Assembly: GCA_005791535.1 (NCBI GenBank) | Contig: SXWH01000161.1 | Location: 51,461-115,460 of the forward strand | Direction of reading: 5' to 3' | Length of the DNA: 64,000 bases | Source: Verrucomicrobiaceae bacterium | Lineage (GTDB): Bacteria; Verrucomicrobiota; Verrucomicrobiia; Chthoniobacterales; Chthoniobacteraceae | The notes under the pieces: model-generated | Database searches by the model: none | Told to the model about the DNA's origin: nothing | What the model saw: only the letters and a program-made list of their open reading frames with translations | Program-made: the position numbers and the translations under genes | Shown here: piece after piece, positions 1 to 9,657 of the stretch | Layout of the letters: each line of letters opens with the position of its first letter | How positions within the stretch are numbered: the first letter of the stretch is position 1

Positions 1-1152
1 CGCGATAGCGAGCTGCCGCAGACCATTCGCGACCTTGTTTCCCACGCGACGAAGCCGGAGAACCTCGTTGTCGCGATTTTCGAGCAAAGCGAATCGCGGC
101 TCCCGAGCAGCACGTTTCCCGAAGGCATCACTTTCATTCACGATTTCGCCCCAGCATCGGAGAGCCGAGGCGTCGGCTGGGCCCGGGCCCGACTTCAACA
201 GCATTTCGACGGGGAGGAATTTTATCTCCAACTCGACGGCCATCACCGCTTCGCGCCGGGATGGGACGCGAAGCTAATGGCAGAGTTTCGCCGCTGCGAA
301 TCGGAGCGTCCCATTTTCAGCGGCTATCTTCCCCCAATTCCCGAAGGATGTGAATTCGATCCGCGCGGGGGCACGCTCCGCGCTTCCCATTTCGATCCCG
401 AGGGTGTCCTCCACCTTCGCTTCCATCCGATCGCCGGCGGGATCGAAGGGCCACCAGTTCGCGGCAGCTACCTTTCCGGGCACTTCATCTTCGCGCCCGG
501 GGAACTCGTCCGCGATGTCCCGTACGACCCTGATTTTTATTTCTTCGGCGAGGAGGTGAGTCTGAGCGCACGGGCCTTCACGCACGGCTACGATGTTTTT
601 CATCCGCGGCGTTCAGTCGTCTGGCACCGCTACGGGCGCGGGGGTGCTCGCAGGCACTGGGATGATCATTCATCCACCTGGCGTGAGCTTCAGAGTAAAA
701 GCGTGGAAAAATGGCGGCGGCTCTTTGGCCACGAGCCGCTCATCGGCGGAGCCGACGGTTTCGGGACGCGGCGTTCGCTTGCGGAATTTGAGCGATGGAC
801 TGGCGTCGATTTCCGATGGCAGGTCATCCACCCGTCAGCGCTCACCGGTGAACCGCCACCCAGCAAGGCGACCGAAGGCTGGGTGCTCGCGGAAGGTCTC
901 GTGAACCAGCGCTCGGTGACGGTCGCGCTTCCATCGCTCGCCGATGAACCGCACGAGTCCGTCTATATCGCAATTCGTGATGCGACGCCGAGGGATGTCT
1001 TCGTTCTCCGGCAAAGTGCGGCCGAGTACGCCCGGCTGCGGGAGCAAGGCCTGACCGCGACCATCCGCTTTCGCGAGGGGCCGCTCTCGGTCGTCGTGCT
1101 CCCGTTTTTCAACGGCGCCTGGTGTGCGAGTCGCGAATGGATGCTCGCCTAG
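1..1152 (+). CDS. GlcNAc-type glycosyltransferase, 5'-truncated by window edge
   Basis: The frame is open from base 1, so the gene starts before the window; the 384 visible codons hold the catalytic domain and C-terminus. The reading begins RDSELPQTIRDLVSHATKPE, followed by SRGVGWARARLQ and FYLQLDGHHRFAPGWD. This is the pattern of the Skp1-hydroxyproline GlcNAc-transferase-like family (Pfam GlcNAc, PF11397), where the conserved segment reads roughly sRGp..AR...w.gE.yyLQ.DsH.rF..gWD. A later FFGEEVSLSARAFTHGYDVFHP and VVWHRYGR continue the family fold. Known for the family: transfer of GlcNAc from UDP-GlcNAc. The bacterial acceptor is unknown. The DxD-like metal site appears as LDGH, so Asp-Gly-His rather than Asp-Ser-His. 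The last ~110 residues look like a lineage-specific extension. An ATG at 277 is internal and would remove the catalytic half. Confidence 0.85.
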   Translation, partial: RDSELPQTIRDLVSHATKPENLVVAIFEQSESRLPSSTFPEGITFIHDFAPASESRGVGWARARLQQHFDGEEFYLQLDGHHRFAPGWDAKLMAEFRRCESERPIFSGYLPPIPEGCEFDPRGGTLRASHFDPEGVLHLRFHPIAGGIEGPPVRGSYLSGHFIFAPGELVRDVPYDPDFYFFGEEVSLSARAFTHGYDVFHPRRSVVWHRYGRGGARRHWDDHSSTWRELQSKSVEKWRRLFGHEPLIGGADGFGTRRSLAEFERWTGVDFRWQVIHPSALTGEPPPSKATEGWVLAEGLVNQRSVTVALPSLADEPHESVYIAIRDATPRDVFVLRQSAAEYARLREQGLTATIRFREGPLSVVVLPFFNGAWCASREWMLA

Positions 1153-1197
1153 GAATAAGGTCGCCAGCCTGAAGCGAACCGGCTTAAATCGTTGCCC

Positions 1198-1770
1198 GTG
1201 CAGGATATCACGCTGTTACTCGAAGCAATAAGGACCGGTGACCCTGGAGCGGGGGAGAATCTTCTCCCGCTCGTCTACAACGAATTGCGCAGACTGGCCA
1301 CCCATAAACTCGCGAAGGACAAGAACGCGCACACTATTCAGGCGACGATGCTTGTTCACGATGCATGGCTGCGCCTTAGCGCTGACGCCGGTGTGGCTTT
1401 TGAAAGCCGAGCGCACTTCTTCGGTGCCGCAGCCGAAGCCATGCGGCGAATTCTAGTCGAAAGCGCGGAACGGCGAAATGCGGCGAAACGCGGTGGAGGC
1501 GTGGAGCATGTCGACATCGCCGGACTGGAAATCGAGGCACCGTGTGGGACGGACGATGAGCTCCTCGCTGTAAACGAATCGCTTGAGCGCTTCGCCGCGG
1601 TGGACGCGCAGAAGGCTGAACTTGTAAAACTGCGCTATTTTGCCGGCATTACCATCGAGGAAGCGGCGGCGCTTTTGGGGATCGCCGTTCCGACCGCAAA
1701 CCGGCACTGGGCCTACGCGCGCGCCTGGCTTCACCAGGACATTTCCGAGCGCCGATCAAAAGAATTTTAA
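1198..1770 (+). CDS. ECF-type RNA polymerase sigma factor (TIGR02999-like)
   Basis: About 190 residues with the complete signature of the Planctomycete/Acidobacterial/Verrucomicrobial ECF subfamily (Sigma70_ECF, TIGR02999-like). Visible are an N-terminal DITLLLEAIRTGDPGAGENL, region 2 LVYNELRRLATHKL, ATMLVHDAWLRLS and HFFGAAAEAMRRILVESAE, and region 4 AELVKLRYFAGITIEEAAALLGIAVPTANRHWAYARAWL, a helix-turn-helix that would contact the -35 element. No anti-sigma gene adjoins it. The large kinase gene follows after 47 bp, a pairing common in these phyla, so the kinase probably senses a signal and controls or cooperates with the sigma factor (inference). Start: GTG at 1198 keeps the usual short leader; an in-frame TTG at 1192 adds two residues. 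Neither has a clear ribosome binding site. Confidence 0.92.
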   Translation: MQDITLLLEAIRTGDPGAGENLLPLVYNELRRLATHKLAKDKNAHTIQATMLVHDAWLRLSADAGVAFESRAHFFGAAAEAMRRILVESAERRNAAKRGGGVEHVDIAGLEIEAPCGTDDELLAVNESLERFAAVDAQKAELVKLRYFAGITIEEAAALLGIAVPTANRHWAYARAWLHQDISERRSKEF

Positions 1771-1817
1771 AAAATCTTCACTTTTGGTGATACGTTTTGC
1801 CCAAATTTTCCGCATGT

Positions 1818-4800
1818 ATGGGTATGAGCAACGTTGCTCCAATGCCCGATAACTTTAAGCTGACTGAGGAGGAGGTCTTCCAATGCGCGGCTGCGCTACC
1901 GGCGTTTGAACGCGCGCAGTATTTGGAATCTGCCTGCGGCGGCGATTTGGCATTGCGGCGCCGGGTCGAGCGGCTTTTGAAATCCCATGAATCGACCGGA
2001 TTCATGGATGTACCGGTTTCGCCGGAGATTCTGGCTGAAATCGAGCGGCTGAAGCCCGAGGATGCCGGTGACTTTATCGGGCCCTACAAGCTTCTGCAGG
2101 AGATCGGACACGGCGGTTTTGGCACGGTGTGGATGGTCGAGCAGCATCGCCCCGTCCGCCGCAGGGCTGCGCTGAAGGTGGTGAAACTCGGGATGGACAC
2201 CAAGGAGGTAATCGCGCGATTTGATCAGGAGCGGCAGGCGCTTGCGCTGATGGATCACCCGAACATCGCGCGGGTATTCGATGCGGGAATGACGCCCTCG
2301 GGACGCCCGTACTTCGTGATGGAGTTGGTGCGCGGAACGAAACTCACGGAGTTTTGTGATACGCACAAACTCTCGATGGAGGAACGGCTCCGTCTCTTTG
2401 TCCGCATCTGCCACGCGGTCCATCACGCGCATCAAAAGGGCATCATCCATCGCGACCTGAAGCCCTCGAATATTCTGGTGGGAACAGTCGACGGTGTGGC
2501 GGAGCCGAAGATTATCGATTTCGGAGTGGCGAAGGCGACGCAAACGAGACTCACGGATCATTCCCTGTTTACCGAGTTCGGCCAGATTATCGGAACACCC
2601 GTTTACATGTCACCGGAGCAGGCCGAAACGACTACGCTCGATATCGACACGCGAAGCGATGTCTACAGCCTCGGAATTGTGCTGTATGAGTTGCTGACGG
2701 GGAGTACGCCGTTCAACCGGGACGCAATTGAAAGCGGCAACATCGAAGCGATTCGGAACATCATCAAAAACACCGAACCGAAACGTCCATCCACAGCACT
2801 CGGAACGCTCTGCAATGTCGAGCTGGCTACTGTGGCGAAGCACCGCCATACCGAGCCTCCCCGTTTGATTGGTGCGTTGAAGCGCGACCTCGATTGGATC
2901 GTGATGCGAGCCATCGAGAAAGAACGCAACCGTCGTTACGACTCTGTGTCGGCACTGGCGGAGGATATTGAGCGCCACCTCCGCGCCGAGCCGGTTGTCG
3001 CGAGACCTCCCACGGTCGGGTACCGTACTCGCAGGCTCATCATGCGGAACAAGGCCGCATTCCTCACCACCACAGCCATTGCTGCGACGCTGGTATGCGC
3101 GACGTTTATCAGCGTGAGTCAGGCGATTCGTGCACGGGAGGCCCTGGGCGAACTCCGCGCAACTGCGCCTGCTTTTGCTGCTCAAGCCCGCGAACTGGCC
3201 GTCGCCGAATCATTCGACGCGTCGCTCGAAAAGCTCGGCTACGCGATTAAACTTCAGCCGGACTCTGCGGAGTACCGGCTATCCCGCGCCGACATCCTTC
3301 AGGCACTGGGCCGTCTGGAGGATGCGGCGCTGGACTACCGCGGAGTGCTCGCCTTTTCACCGGGACATCCCCGCGCAACGGCAAATCTCGCGCTTTGCAA
3401 CAAACTGCTCGCGAGTCCCCGCCAGCCGGACGGCAGCATCGGCCGCGAAGCCCTCGCGACCCTGCGCATCGCAATGTCCGCCGAATCCCGTCCGCCAGGC
3501 GAGATCATGCTCGTGGCACGCAAAATCGGGCAGGAGAACGAAATCGCCCTCGAATACTGGCGCGCCCGGCTCCGCGGCCTGACGAATCATTCCGACAAGC
3601 CTGTTGCGGATCGCCTCGGCGTACGAAAGGATGGGCTGCTGGATCTCGATTTGAAAGGAACCGGCATCTCGGACCTCAGTCCTCTTTCCGGCGCGCCCGT
3701 CGGCAGCCTCAATCTCGGCGATTGCCGCGACGTCCGCAGCATCGAGCCACTCCGCGGAATGCCTCTGCAATGGCTCAGCCTTTCGCGCACATCGGTCGAA
3801 GACCTCTCACCCCTGGCGGGCTCCTCCACGCTCACAGAACTTAATCTTTCACATACCCCGGCGTCCGACCTAGGTCCGCTCGCAAACCTCAAGCTCAGTA
3901 TGTTGCAGCTTGGTTACAGCGAGGCTCGCGATCTCACGCCGCTGAGCAAACTCCCGATCAAGTATCTTGATCTGGAGAATGCTCGCGGCGTGGGGTCACT
4001 TGCCGCGCTCGCGGACATGCCGCTCGAGTGGCTGAGTTGTGCCTACATTAACGTCACCGATTTCTCGCCGCTCGCCGGCCTCCCCCTCAAGAAGCTCTGG
4101 TTGCAGGGCTGCACAGTCGGCGATCTCAAGTTTTTGCGAACGCTTCCCCTTGACACCCTCATTCTCACCAAGGCGAAGGACGCAGTGAATTTTGCCGCTC
4201 TGACGGAACTGAAATCGCTCAACACGCTCGCGCTCCCGTCAGACATCGAAAAACTCAGCGACGCGGATCTCGACGCAATCGAAAGTCTGCGCAGCAATCC
4301 CGTGATCGAGCGTCTCACCAGCCGCCTTCCGGAAGGCTCCGTGCCTGCCGCGGCACAGACTGCAGAATCATTTTGGGCGGAGTGGGATCGCGACGTTTCC
4401 TGGCAGCGCGGTCTGCGAAAAGTGGGCATCACTCCCCGCATCACACGACAGCCGGATGGCTCCTGGCACGTAACCGCATGGAGCAGCCCCGAAATTCACG
4501 ACCTCGCCATCTTCAAAGGTGCAAATATCAGCGCACTGGACGTCAGCCTTTGCTGCAATGTGCGCGACATAAGCCCGCTGGTGGGCGTCCCGCTGAAGAT
4601 CCTGAAATTTGCCCATACGAAAGTGGAGGACCTGACGCCGGTGCGGCAAATGAAGCTGGACGAGATTTGGTTCGCGGAAACTCCCGTCAAGGATCTTTCT
4701 CCGCTCGCCGGACTTCCTCTACGCCGCGTGTATTTCGACAAGTGCGCGAACCCGATGGATATCGCGCCATTGGCGTCCATCGCCACGCTCGAGGAGGTCA

Positions 4801-5267
4801 TCCTGCCCGACCGCCCCCTCTCCGTGGAAAGCCTCCGCAATCACGAGCGCCTGCGCTACCTTGCATTTAACTTCAGCAGCAAGACATTCCGCCCCTCGCG
4901 GACCGCAGCCGAGTTCTGGAAGGAGTGGGATGGTTTCACCTGGCTGCCCGCGCTCGCGGGAACCGATTTCTCGATCTCACAGCGCGCCGACGGAATTACC
5001 ACGCTCATTATCCGCGATCCGGCATTTGATAATCTGGCGTTGATTTCCAAATCAACCCTCACCGGTCTGGATATCGGAAAGACAGCGGTGACGGACCTCG
5101 CACCGCTGGCGGGAATGCCAAGCCTCCGGCATCTGACGTTCCCCGAGGGCGCGCTAAATGCCGGCGCGCTCCGCAATCTTCCGCAGCTTGAACGAATTTC
5201 CACAACCCGCGCCAAAACGGGCGAACCGGCGCAGACCGCTGTCGAGTTCTGGAGCGGCAGAAACTAA
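1818..5267 (+). CDS. Membrane-spanning Ser/Thr protein kinase with C-terminal LRR-like blocks
   Basis: About 1149 residues. An N-terminal leader of the kind found in Verrucomicrobial/Planctomycete kinases ([25 protein letters not shown]) precedes a full kinase domain (about 90-370): glycine loop [17 protein letters not shown] lysine, HRDLKPSN near 211, DFGVAK near 234, [10 protein letters not shown] and [15 protein letters not shown]. One transmembrane helix follows (about 413-434, [19 protein letters not shown]), then a TPR-like stretch and long leucine-rich-like repeats built on xLSPLxGLPLxxLxLxxT. A TAxEFWxEWD motif recurs near residues 850 and 1032; a third copy ([10 protein letters not shown]) is cut by the stop codon. 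The cytoplasmic kinase with an external repeat domain suggests a ligand sensor. Start: ATG 1818 or ATG 1824 fit; a TTG at 1797 would add seven residues. The stop overlaps the next gene's stop by 4 bp, tail to tail. Confidence 0.9.
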   Translation: MGMSNVAPMPDNFKLTEEEVFQCAAALPAFERAQYLESACGGDLALRRRVERLLKSHESTGFMDVPVSPEILAEIERLKPEDAGDFIGPYKLLQEIGHGGFGTVWMVEQHRPVRRRAALKVVKLGMDTKEVIARFDQERQALALMDHPNIARVFDAGMTPSGRPYFVMELVRGTKLTEFCDTHKLSMEERLRLFVRICHAVHHAHQKGIIHRDLKPSNILVGTVDGVAEPKIIDFGVAKATQTRLTDHSLFTEFGQIIGTPVYMSPEQAETTTLDIDTRSDVYSLGIVLYELLTGSTPFNRDAIESGNIEAIRNIIKNTEPKRPSTALGTLCNVELATVAKHRHTEPPRLIGALKRDLDWIVMRAIEKERNRRYDSVSALAEDIERHLRAEPVVARPPTVGYRTRRLIMRNKAAFLTTTAIAATLVCATFISVSQAIRAREALGELRATAPAFAAQARELAVAESFDASLEKLGYAIKLQPDSAEYRLSRADILQALGRLEDAALDYRGVLAFSPGHPRATANLALCNKLLASPRQPDGSIGREALATLRIAMSAESRPPGEIMLVARKIGQENEIALEYWRARLRGLTNHSDKPVADRLGVRKDGLLDLDLKGTGISDLSPLSGAPVGSLNLGDCRDVRSIEPLRGMPLQWLSLSRTSVEDLSPLAGSSTLTELNLSHTPASDLGPLANLKLSMLQLGYSEARDLTPLSKLPIKYLDLENARGVGSLAALADMPLEWLSCAYINVTDFSPLAGLPLKKLWLQGCTVGDLKFLRTLPLDTLILTKAKDAVNFAALTELKSLNTLALPSDIEKLSDADLDAIESLRSNPVIERLTSRLPEGSVPAAAQTAESFWAEWDRDVSWQRGLRKVGITPRITRQPDGSWHVTAWSSPEIHDLAIFKGANISALDVSLCCNVRDISPLVGVPLKILKFAHTKVEDLTPVRQMKLDEIWFAETPVKDLSPLAGLPLRRVYFDKCANPMDIAPLASIATLEEVILPDRPLSVESLRNHERLRYLAFNFSSKTFRPSRTAAEFWKEWDGFTWLPALAGTDFSISQRADGITTLIIRDPAFDNLALISKSTLTGLDIGKTAVTDLAPLAGMPSLRHLTFPEGALNAGALRNLPQLERISTTRAKTGEPAQTAVEFWSGRN

Positions 5268-6538
5268 CCCCCCGCTCGCGAAACTGCTCGTCGCAGAACG
5301 TCCACACCTTCCCGGTGGCGGCGCTCGACAAAGGCGCGCCCCTTCGCCGCCTTTTCCTTCGCAGCCGCCGGGTTCCGCGCCATCGCGAGCACTGCGGCGG
5401 GCATGGCTTCGAGGTCCGCGTCGCGGTCGAAATCAAACAGCCATTCGCCAAGCCCGATATCGCGCCACATGATGCCCTTGCTCGTCTGCTCGGCCCAGCG
5501 GCAGACGATGGCCGGGATGCCGTTGCCAATGCACATGATGGGCGAATGCATCTCGTGCCCGAACAGACCCGCGCTGCGGCGATAGGTGCTGATCGCCTCG
5601 GCAGTGAGCCAGTAATTCTCGCGCCACACACACCGCGCGCGGATGTCGGCGGGCAGTTTATCGAGGATCATTTCCTTGTTCACAGCCATCTGGGTCTCGT
5701 CCTCGGGGCAGAGGAGAATTTTGAGGTCCGTCTGCTGCACGACCGCCGTGATCGCGTCGCGGAGCGGCTTGCAATCATGCTCTTTCATGGCCTCGTTGCG
5801 CGCGTGCTTCGTCTCGTCGCGCGCCGCCTTCTTCGCGGGAATCAGCCAGTAAGGCGTGTAGCGAAGCCGCGGGATGCAGCAGAGAAACTTCCCGTCCTCC
5901 AGGCCGTTGGCTTTTAAAAACGCGTCGGCCTTTGCGTCATCGCGCAGGTCCGTTGCAAACGCGCCGTCCGGCCCGAAGTCCATGACAGGGCTCGTGCAGC
6001 CTTTCGCTTTCGCGAGTTCGAGCGAAACGGAATCGCGGAAGAATACGAAGCTCGCACCGCTGAGGACGGCAATCGTCTGCGCCACTGCGCTGTCCGGAGC
6101 CGGCTTCGTCGCCGTGGAACCGGTCATCGAAAAGGTAATTCCGAAAACGCCATACGGCTTCGAAGTCTCGCGGCTCCAGCGCACGACGTCCTTCTCCGCA
6201 ACGAGCGAAGGTCCCGAGCCGTGCAGGAGGAAATCGCACTCGTCAAACGCCGCCTTCAAAGCCGCGGGATCCTGGACGATGGTGAGCTTCGGAAACCGTG
6301 CGCGAAGCATGGCATCGACGCCATTCCCGACACTGCCCGGCCAGAGCCGCACCTCGGCTTCGGGGAAGTGCTTTTCCAAAATCGCAAGCACGCCCGGCGT
6401 ATGCGCGATGTCGCCGATGTTCACCGTCTGCCACGACGACCTCAGCAGGATGCGGGGCGCGCGCTTTTCCGCCGCGGGGACGGATGCTGCGATGGATGCG
6501 AGAAACGCGGCGTGGATGAATTGACGGCGGCTGTGCAT
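5264..6538 (-). CDS. Polysaccharide pyruvyl transferase family protein with Tat signal
   Basis: 424 residues. The N-terminus [19 protein letters not shown] is a twin-arginine signal (SRRQFI) with hydrophobic core and AxA-like cleavage site near SVPAAE. The mature protein matches polysaccharide pyruvyl transferases (PS_pyruv_trans, PF04230): [17 protein letters not shown] at the front, [35 protein letters not shown], and a C-terminal [27 protein letters not shown]. Family members normally work in the cytosol, using phosphoenolpyruvate to ketalise sugars, so a Tat-exported copy is odd; it may have another donor or a different role. It is followed after 60 bp on the same strand side by the blaR1-like gene, which lies upstream in transcription direction. 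Confident on family, not on reaction. Confidence 0.8.
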   Translation of the reverse strand: MHSRRQFIHAAFLASIAASVPAAEKRAPRILLRSSWQTVNIGDIAHTPGVLAILEKHFPEAEVRLWPGSVGNGVDAMLRARFPKLTIVQDPAALKAAFDECDFLLHGSGPSLVAEKDVVRWSRETSKPYGVFGITFSMTGSTATKPAPDSAVAQTIAVLSGASFVFFRDSVSLELAKAKGCTSPVMDFGPDGAFATDLRDDAKADAFLKANGLEDGKFLCCIPRLRYTPYWLIPAKKAARDETKHARNEAMKEHDCKPLRDAITAVVQQTDLKILLCPEDETQMAVNKEMILDKLPADIRARCVWRENYWLTAEAISTYRRSAGLFGHEMHSPIMCIGNGIPAIVCRWAEQTSKGIMWRDIGLGEWLFDFDRDADLEAMPAAVLAMARNPAAAKEKAAKGRAFVERRHREGVDVLRRAVSRAGG

Positions 6539-6598
6539 GACGGTGGTGCCTCACTCACAAACACAAGCCGGCAAGCCCGCGCAAGCCGGGACCCGCGG

Positions 6599-7609
6599 TT
6601 ACGGGGCTTCGCCCGGGAACGGATTCGCGCCGAGGCGGAGCTTGATCTCCTCAACCGGGTATCCGGCTGGAGATGCAATCGCGGCGGGGCGGCACGCGGA
6701 GCAGAATACGAGAAGCGCAACCGCTCCGGCTGCGACAACCGCGTCGAGCGCACCAGCCATGCGGCTCGTCCTGCGTGCCGGCGCAAGGATGCGGCGGACG
6801 CGTTGCTCGAGCTTGCCCTGCTGGCGCTGTGCCATCGCGAGATATGCGGCGGCTGCCGAGGGCCGGCGCGTCGCGGACTTCGCCATTTCCCAAAGGACCG
6901 TTGCGTAGTCGGCCGGCGCGACACCGTGTTCCACGACGAGTTCATCCACAGCATACTCGCGTTCCAAAGAGAGCTGGTGCTGCAGCGCCCAGACGAACGG
7001 ATTGAACCAATGCAACGCACAGGCAAAGCGGCCCAGCGCATGAATCCAGAGGTCTCCGCGGCGGAAGTGTCCGAGTTCATGGAGAAGCACGAGCCGACGT
7101 TGCTCGACAGTCCAGTGCAGTGCTTCGTCGGGCAGCAGGATGGTGCGGCGGAAAAGACCTGTCGCACTCGGAATGAAGCCCGGGCCCGCGAGCCGCAGAT
7201 GCACGCGACCGCGAATCCCCAGCATTTCCTGAGCGGCGGCGAGGCACTCGGACCATTCTCCGCCCGGCACCGCGCAAGTTTCACCGAGCAGGGAGCGGAT
7301 TGCAAAAACACCAGACAGCAGACGCGCGAGACAGGTGATTGCGCCGGCGATCCAGACCAGCGCCAGCCATTGCCAGTCATCGGAAGGCGCAGCAGCGGCA
7401 AGCCCCGCAACAGCAGCGGGGGCATCGATTTTCACCGGCGCGAATTTCCACAGCGGGAGCACCAGAAGCATCACGAATGCAACCGCAGGCACCGAACGCC
7501 GGAGCCTGCTGCGCCACGCCGCCGGGCATAAAAATACGCACGCCGCGGCAAGGCCGCCGATTGCGAGGGAACGAATGATCCAGTCCGAGGTGAACGTGAT
7601 GAGGCTCAT
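6599..7609 (-). CDS. M56-family membrane metallopeptidase (BlaR1/MecR1-like sensor)
   Basis: 336 residues. N-terminal hydrophobic segments (about 10-30, 40-56, 80-108) and a zinc-protease core with HELGH at 177-181, followed by EREYAVDELVVEHG, which supplies the usual third-ligand region, then a C-terminal hydrophobic stretch (VVAAGAVALLVFCSA). This is the M56 architecture of BlaR1/MecR1. In the known systems, a periplasmic signal activates the protease, which leads to cleavage of the BlaI/MecI repressor. There is no penicillin-binding sensor domain here: after the last membrane helix only about 25 residues remain, so the inducer is probably not a beta-lactam recognised by a serine domain (inference). 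It overlaps the upstream blaI-like gene by 4 bp (ATGA), so the two are translationally coupled. Confidence 0.88.
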   Translation of the reverse strand: MSLITFTSDWIIRSLAIGGLAAACVFLCPAAWRSRLRRSVPAVAFVMLLVLPLWKFAPVKIDAPAAVAGLAAAAPSDDWQWLALVWIAGAITCLARLLSGVFAIRSLLGETCAVPGGEWSECLAAAQEMLGIRGRVHLRLAGPGFIPSATGLFRRTILLPDEALHWTVEQRRLVLLHELGHFRRGDLWIHALGRFACALHWFNPFVWALQHQLSLEREYAVDELVVEHGVAPADYATVLWEMAKSATRRPSAAAAYLAMAQRQQGKLEQRVRRILAPARRTSRMAGALDAVVAAGAVALLVFCSACRPAAIASPAGYPVEEIKLRLGANPFPGEAP

Positions 7610-7983
7610 TGTTTTTTTCTTTCGTCGATCATCGCCTTGATGCGGGCGAGTTCCACGTCATCGACGTCCTTCGGGTCGAGCAGCGTGGCGACAAGTTCCG
7701 CGGGGCTGTTGTTGAAAAAAGTGGAGAGGATTCGCTTAAGCGCGTTCTTGCTGGCTCGTTCGGGCGACGCGGTGGGCAGGTAAAAATACCGCTTTCCTTC
7801 GCGCTCGTGGCGGAGGTGACCTTTCGTGACCAGCACCGCGAGCAAAGCGCGAACGGCGGAGTAACTCGGCGCATCGGATAGTTGCTCGTGCACTTCATTC
7901 GCCGACGCGCGACCAGCCCGCCAGATGATGTCCATAATCTGGCGCTCGCGTCTTGAAAGTGGATCGTTCTGTTCAGCAGGCAC
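7606..7983 (-). CDS. BlaI/MecI/CopY-family transcriptional repressor
   Basis: 125 residues with a Penicillinase_R winged helix: LSRRERQIMDIIWRAGRASANEVHEQL, SYSAVRALLAVLVTKGHLRHEREGKRYFYLP, then a C-terminal dimerisation segment (ALKRILSTFFNNSPAELVATLL). Dimers of this family repress their own operon and targets by binding dyads, and are released when the partner M56 protease cleaves them. The gene is the first of a two-gene operon with the M56 protease (4-bp overlap) and is divergent from a lipoprotein gene at 8088. The 104-bp region between them carries two copies of a 16-bp imperfect dyad, proposed here as its operators. Confidence 0.93.
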   Translation of the reverse strand: MPAEQNDPLSRRERQIMDIIWRAGRASANEVHEQLSDAPSYSAVRALLAVLVTKGHLRHEREGKRYFYLPTASPERASKNALKRILSTFFNNSPAELVATLLDPKDVDDVELARIKAMIDERKKQ

Positions 7984-8026
7984 GATGGGTATTGTGCCTC
8001 GAAAAAACGGCGCGTCAAAAAGAAAG

Positions 8027-8042
8027 TGCAGGTTTTTTAGCA
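8027..8042. promoter_or_regulatory. Candidate BlaI-type operator, copy 1
   Basis: TGCAGGTTTTTTAGCA, 44 bp (start to start) before a second copy that shares 13 of 16 bases, in the divergent intergenic region between the blaI-like gene and the lipoprotein gene. The outer TGC/GCA arms form the dyad. Assignment to the neighbouring repressor is inferred from position and duplication, not from a known consensus. Confidence 0.5.
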
Positions 8043-8070
8043 GAAAGTCCTTGCCGGCTGTTCGGGAATC

Positions 8071-8086
8071 TGCTGTATTTTTAGCA
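8071..8086. promoter_or_regulatory. Candidate BlaI-type operator, copy 2, abutting a start codon
   Basis: TGCTGTATTTTTAGCA with TGCT/AGCA arms ends one base before the ATG at 8088. A possible promoter (TTGCCG at 8051, 17-bp spacer, TGTATT at 8074) would have its -10 inside this site, so repressor binding would block transcription of the lipoprotein operon. The 44-bp spacing to copy 1 is close to four helical turns. Confidence 0.5.
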
Positions 8087-8087
8087 C

Positions 8088-8795
8088 ATGAACACCAAAC
8101 CCGCTTGTTTCCTTGCTCTCGCCGCCGCCGCGTTCTTCTCCGGATGCGCCTCCTACGTCAACTCACCCGCCGCCCGCTCCGCCGTGGCCCAGCGCCGCGA
8201 GGCGTTTTCGCACTCGCTTATTTCGAAGGCTTACAATGCACAGCCGACGATGCGTTTTCCAGCAACCGTCGCCATCGCGCCGATGGGCTCCGAGGCGGTG
8301 ATGCACATCCGCGCGCTCGATGCGCTGGGCAGACTCGAGCCGCTGAAGTCGCTCCCCGAGTTGCGCAATCTGCCGATGGCGACGTCCCTGCTGGAAAACT
8401 CCGCCGACCACAAGGATGAGGGAAATGTCCCGCTGCTTCGCTTGCGCGAGGCCGCGGCGCGACTGCATGCCGATGTCGTGCTGTTGATCTCCGTGGAGAC
8501 CAACGCCACGGACGGCCAGATGTTCGCGCCGCTCACGACAGCGACGCTCGGGCTCTTCCCGAACAACCGCTACGAAATCGTCGCAACCGGCTTGGCGGCT
8601 CTCATCGATACGCGCACAGGATACGTTTATGGGACCTCGGAAAAGAGTGCGGCGAAATCGGGTGTCATGATGGTTGCCGGAAGCAGCGACGCGCTCGCGC
8701 GCCGCAAGCAGCAGGCGCAGCGCGAAGCCGTGGAGAAGTTGCTGAAGGAGTTCCCTTCATTCTGGAGCGGAGTCGTCGCGGCGCACCGGAAGTAG
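8088..8795 (+). CDS. Lipoprotein of unknown function, likely BlaI-controlled
   Basis: 235 residues. A lipoprotein signal (LALAAAAFFSGCAS, Cys at about 20) predicts lipid anchoring. The mature part has ATVAIAPMGSE, a LHADVVLLISVETNATDG segment and LAALIDTRTGYVYGTSE, a pattern seen in outer-membrane lipoproteins that assemble a parameter from several small beta strands, but I do not recognise the family. It is the first of three lipoprotein genes on this strand, starts directly behind operator copy 2, and is therefore the most probable target of the BlaI-like repressor. A role in envelope-stress response would fit this context (inference). Confidence 0.8.
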   Translation: MNTKPACFLALAAAAFFSGCASYVNSPAARSAVAQRREAFSHSLISKAYNAQPTMRFPATVAIAPMGSEAVMHIRALDALGRLEPLKSLPELRNLPMATSLLENSADHKDEGNVPLLRLREAAARLHADVVLLISVETNATDGQMFAPLTTATLGLFPNNRYEIVATGLAALIDTRTGYVYGTSEKSAAKSGVMMVAGSSDALARRKQQAQREAVEKLLKEFPSFWSGVVAAHRK

Positions 8796-8832
8796 CTGTG
8801 CATTTGCCCGTTCCGATGATAACCGACCGCGC

Positions 8833-9618
8833 ATGAAATTCATCGTTCCATCGCTCATCTGCATTCTGCTTTTCGTCACCGGCTGCACGACTTCGCAGCG
8901 GCAACCCCCGACTGCACGTGCACCGCTTACGCATGTGGAGACCACCGGCGAGCGGCCTGGCATCGGCACGGCGTGGGGCGAGCAGCGGGAATCGTGCGTG
9001 GAAAAGGCGAGCTTCGTCCGCGGCTGGATCGATCGTCCCGGCGGAACGGGCATGCTGTACTACAACGACGCGGAGGGAGTTGACGCGATGCTCGACTTCC
9101 TCGGCGGCGAACCCAAGCCGCGAACCGGACTTTATCCCACGGCGAACGAACTCGTGAGCATCGGGCTTCGTGACAAGGACGGCCACTGGTTCGCCGGTCA
9201 CGAATTGAAAGGGAAGCGGTTCGTCACGGGCATCACCGGCGAGCGGTACGCGATCGTCGTGAAGAACGAAACCGACCGCCGGCTGGAGATTGTGCTGAGC
9301 GTGGACGGGCTCGACGTCCTCGACGGAAAAGCCGCGAACTACAAAAAGCGCGGCTACATCGTGGAGCCGGATGCCGAACTTGAAGTGGACGGCTTTCGCA
9401 CGAGCGACTCCAGCGTGGCGGCGTTTCGATTCGGAACCGTGCCCGAAAGCTACGCCAACTTGAAGAAGCGCGGCACTGCGAATGTCGGCGTCATCGGCGT
9501 CGCTGTGTTTCAGGAGCGCGCCGGAGCGTCGCCGAAGGAGGGCCAGGAGGCTTTTCGAAAAGTATCCCAGCGTCCGGTGCCGACCAACCGCACCTACGCC
9601 GCACCGCCTGAGGCGTAA
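8833..9618 (+). CDS. Lipoprotein of unknown function
   Basis: 261 residues with a clean lipobox (ICILLFVTGCTTS, Cys at about 18). The body is soluble and beta-rich: GTAWGEQRESCVEK, then FAGHELKGKRFVTGITGERYAIVVKNETDRRLEIVLSVDGLDVLDGK, which reads like a small beta-sandwich domain with a YAIVVKNxTxRRLEIVLSVDGLDVxDG motif, then GYIVEPDAELEVDGFRTSDSSVAAFRFG. No enzyme motif seen. It follows the previous lipoprotein gene by 37 bp and precedes a 41-residue lipoprotein by 39 bp, so the three likely form one transcript. Confidence 0.78.
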   Translation: MKFIVPSLICILLFVTGCTTSQRQPPTARAPLTHVETTGERPGIGTAWGEQRESCVEKASFVRGWIDRPGGTGMLYYNDAEGVDAMLDFLGGEPKPRTGLYPTANELVSIGLRDKDGHWFAGHELKGKRFVTGITGERYAIVVKNETDRRLEIVLSVDGLDVLDGKAANYKKRGYIVEPDAELEVDGFRTSDSSVAAFRFGTVPESYANLKKRGTANVGVIGVAVFQERAGASPKEGQEAFRKVSQRPVPTNRTYAAPPEA

Positions 9619-9657
9619 TCACCATTTCCCCGGAACAAAAAACAAAACACATACACA

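Noticed and set aside
6221..7531. Long plus-strand frame (436 codons) opposite the pyruvyltransferase and M56 genes
   Set aside because: Arg/Gly/His-rich shadow of well-recognised minus-strand genes, caused by high GC.
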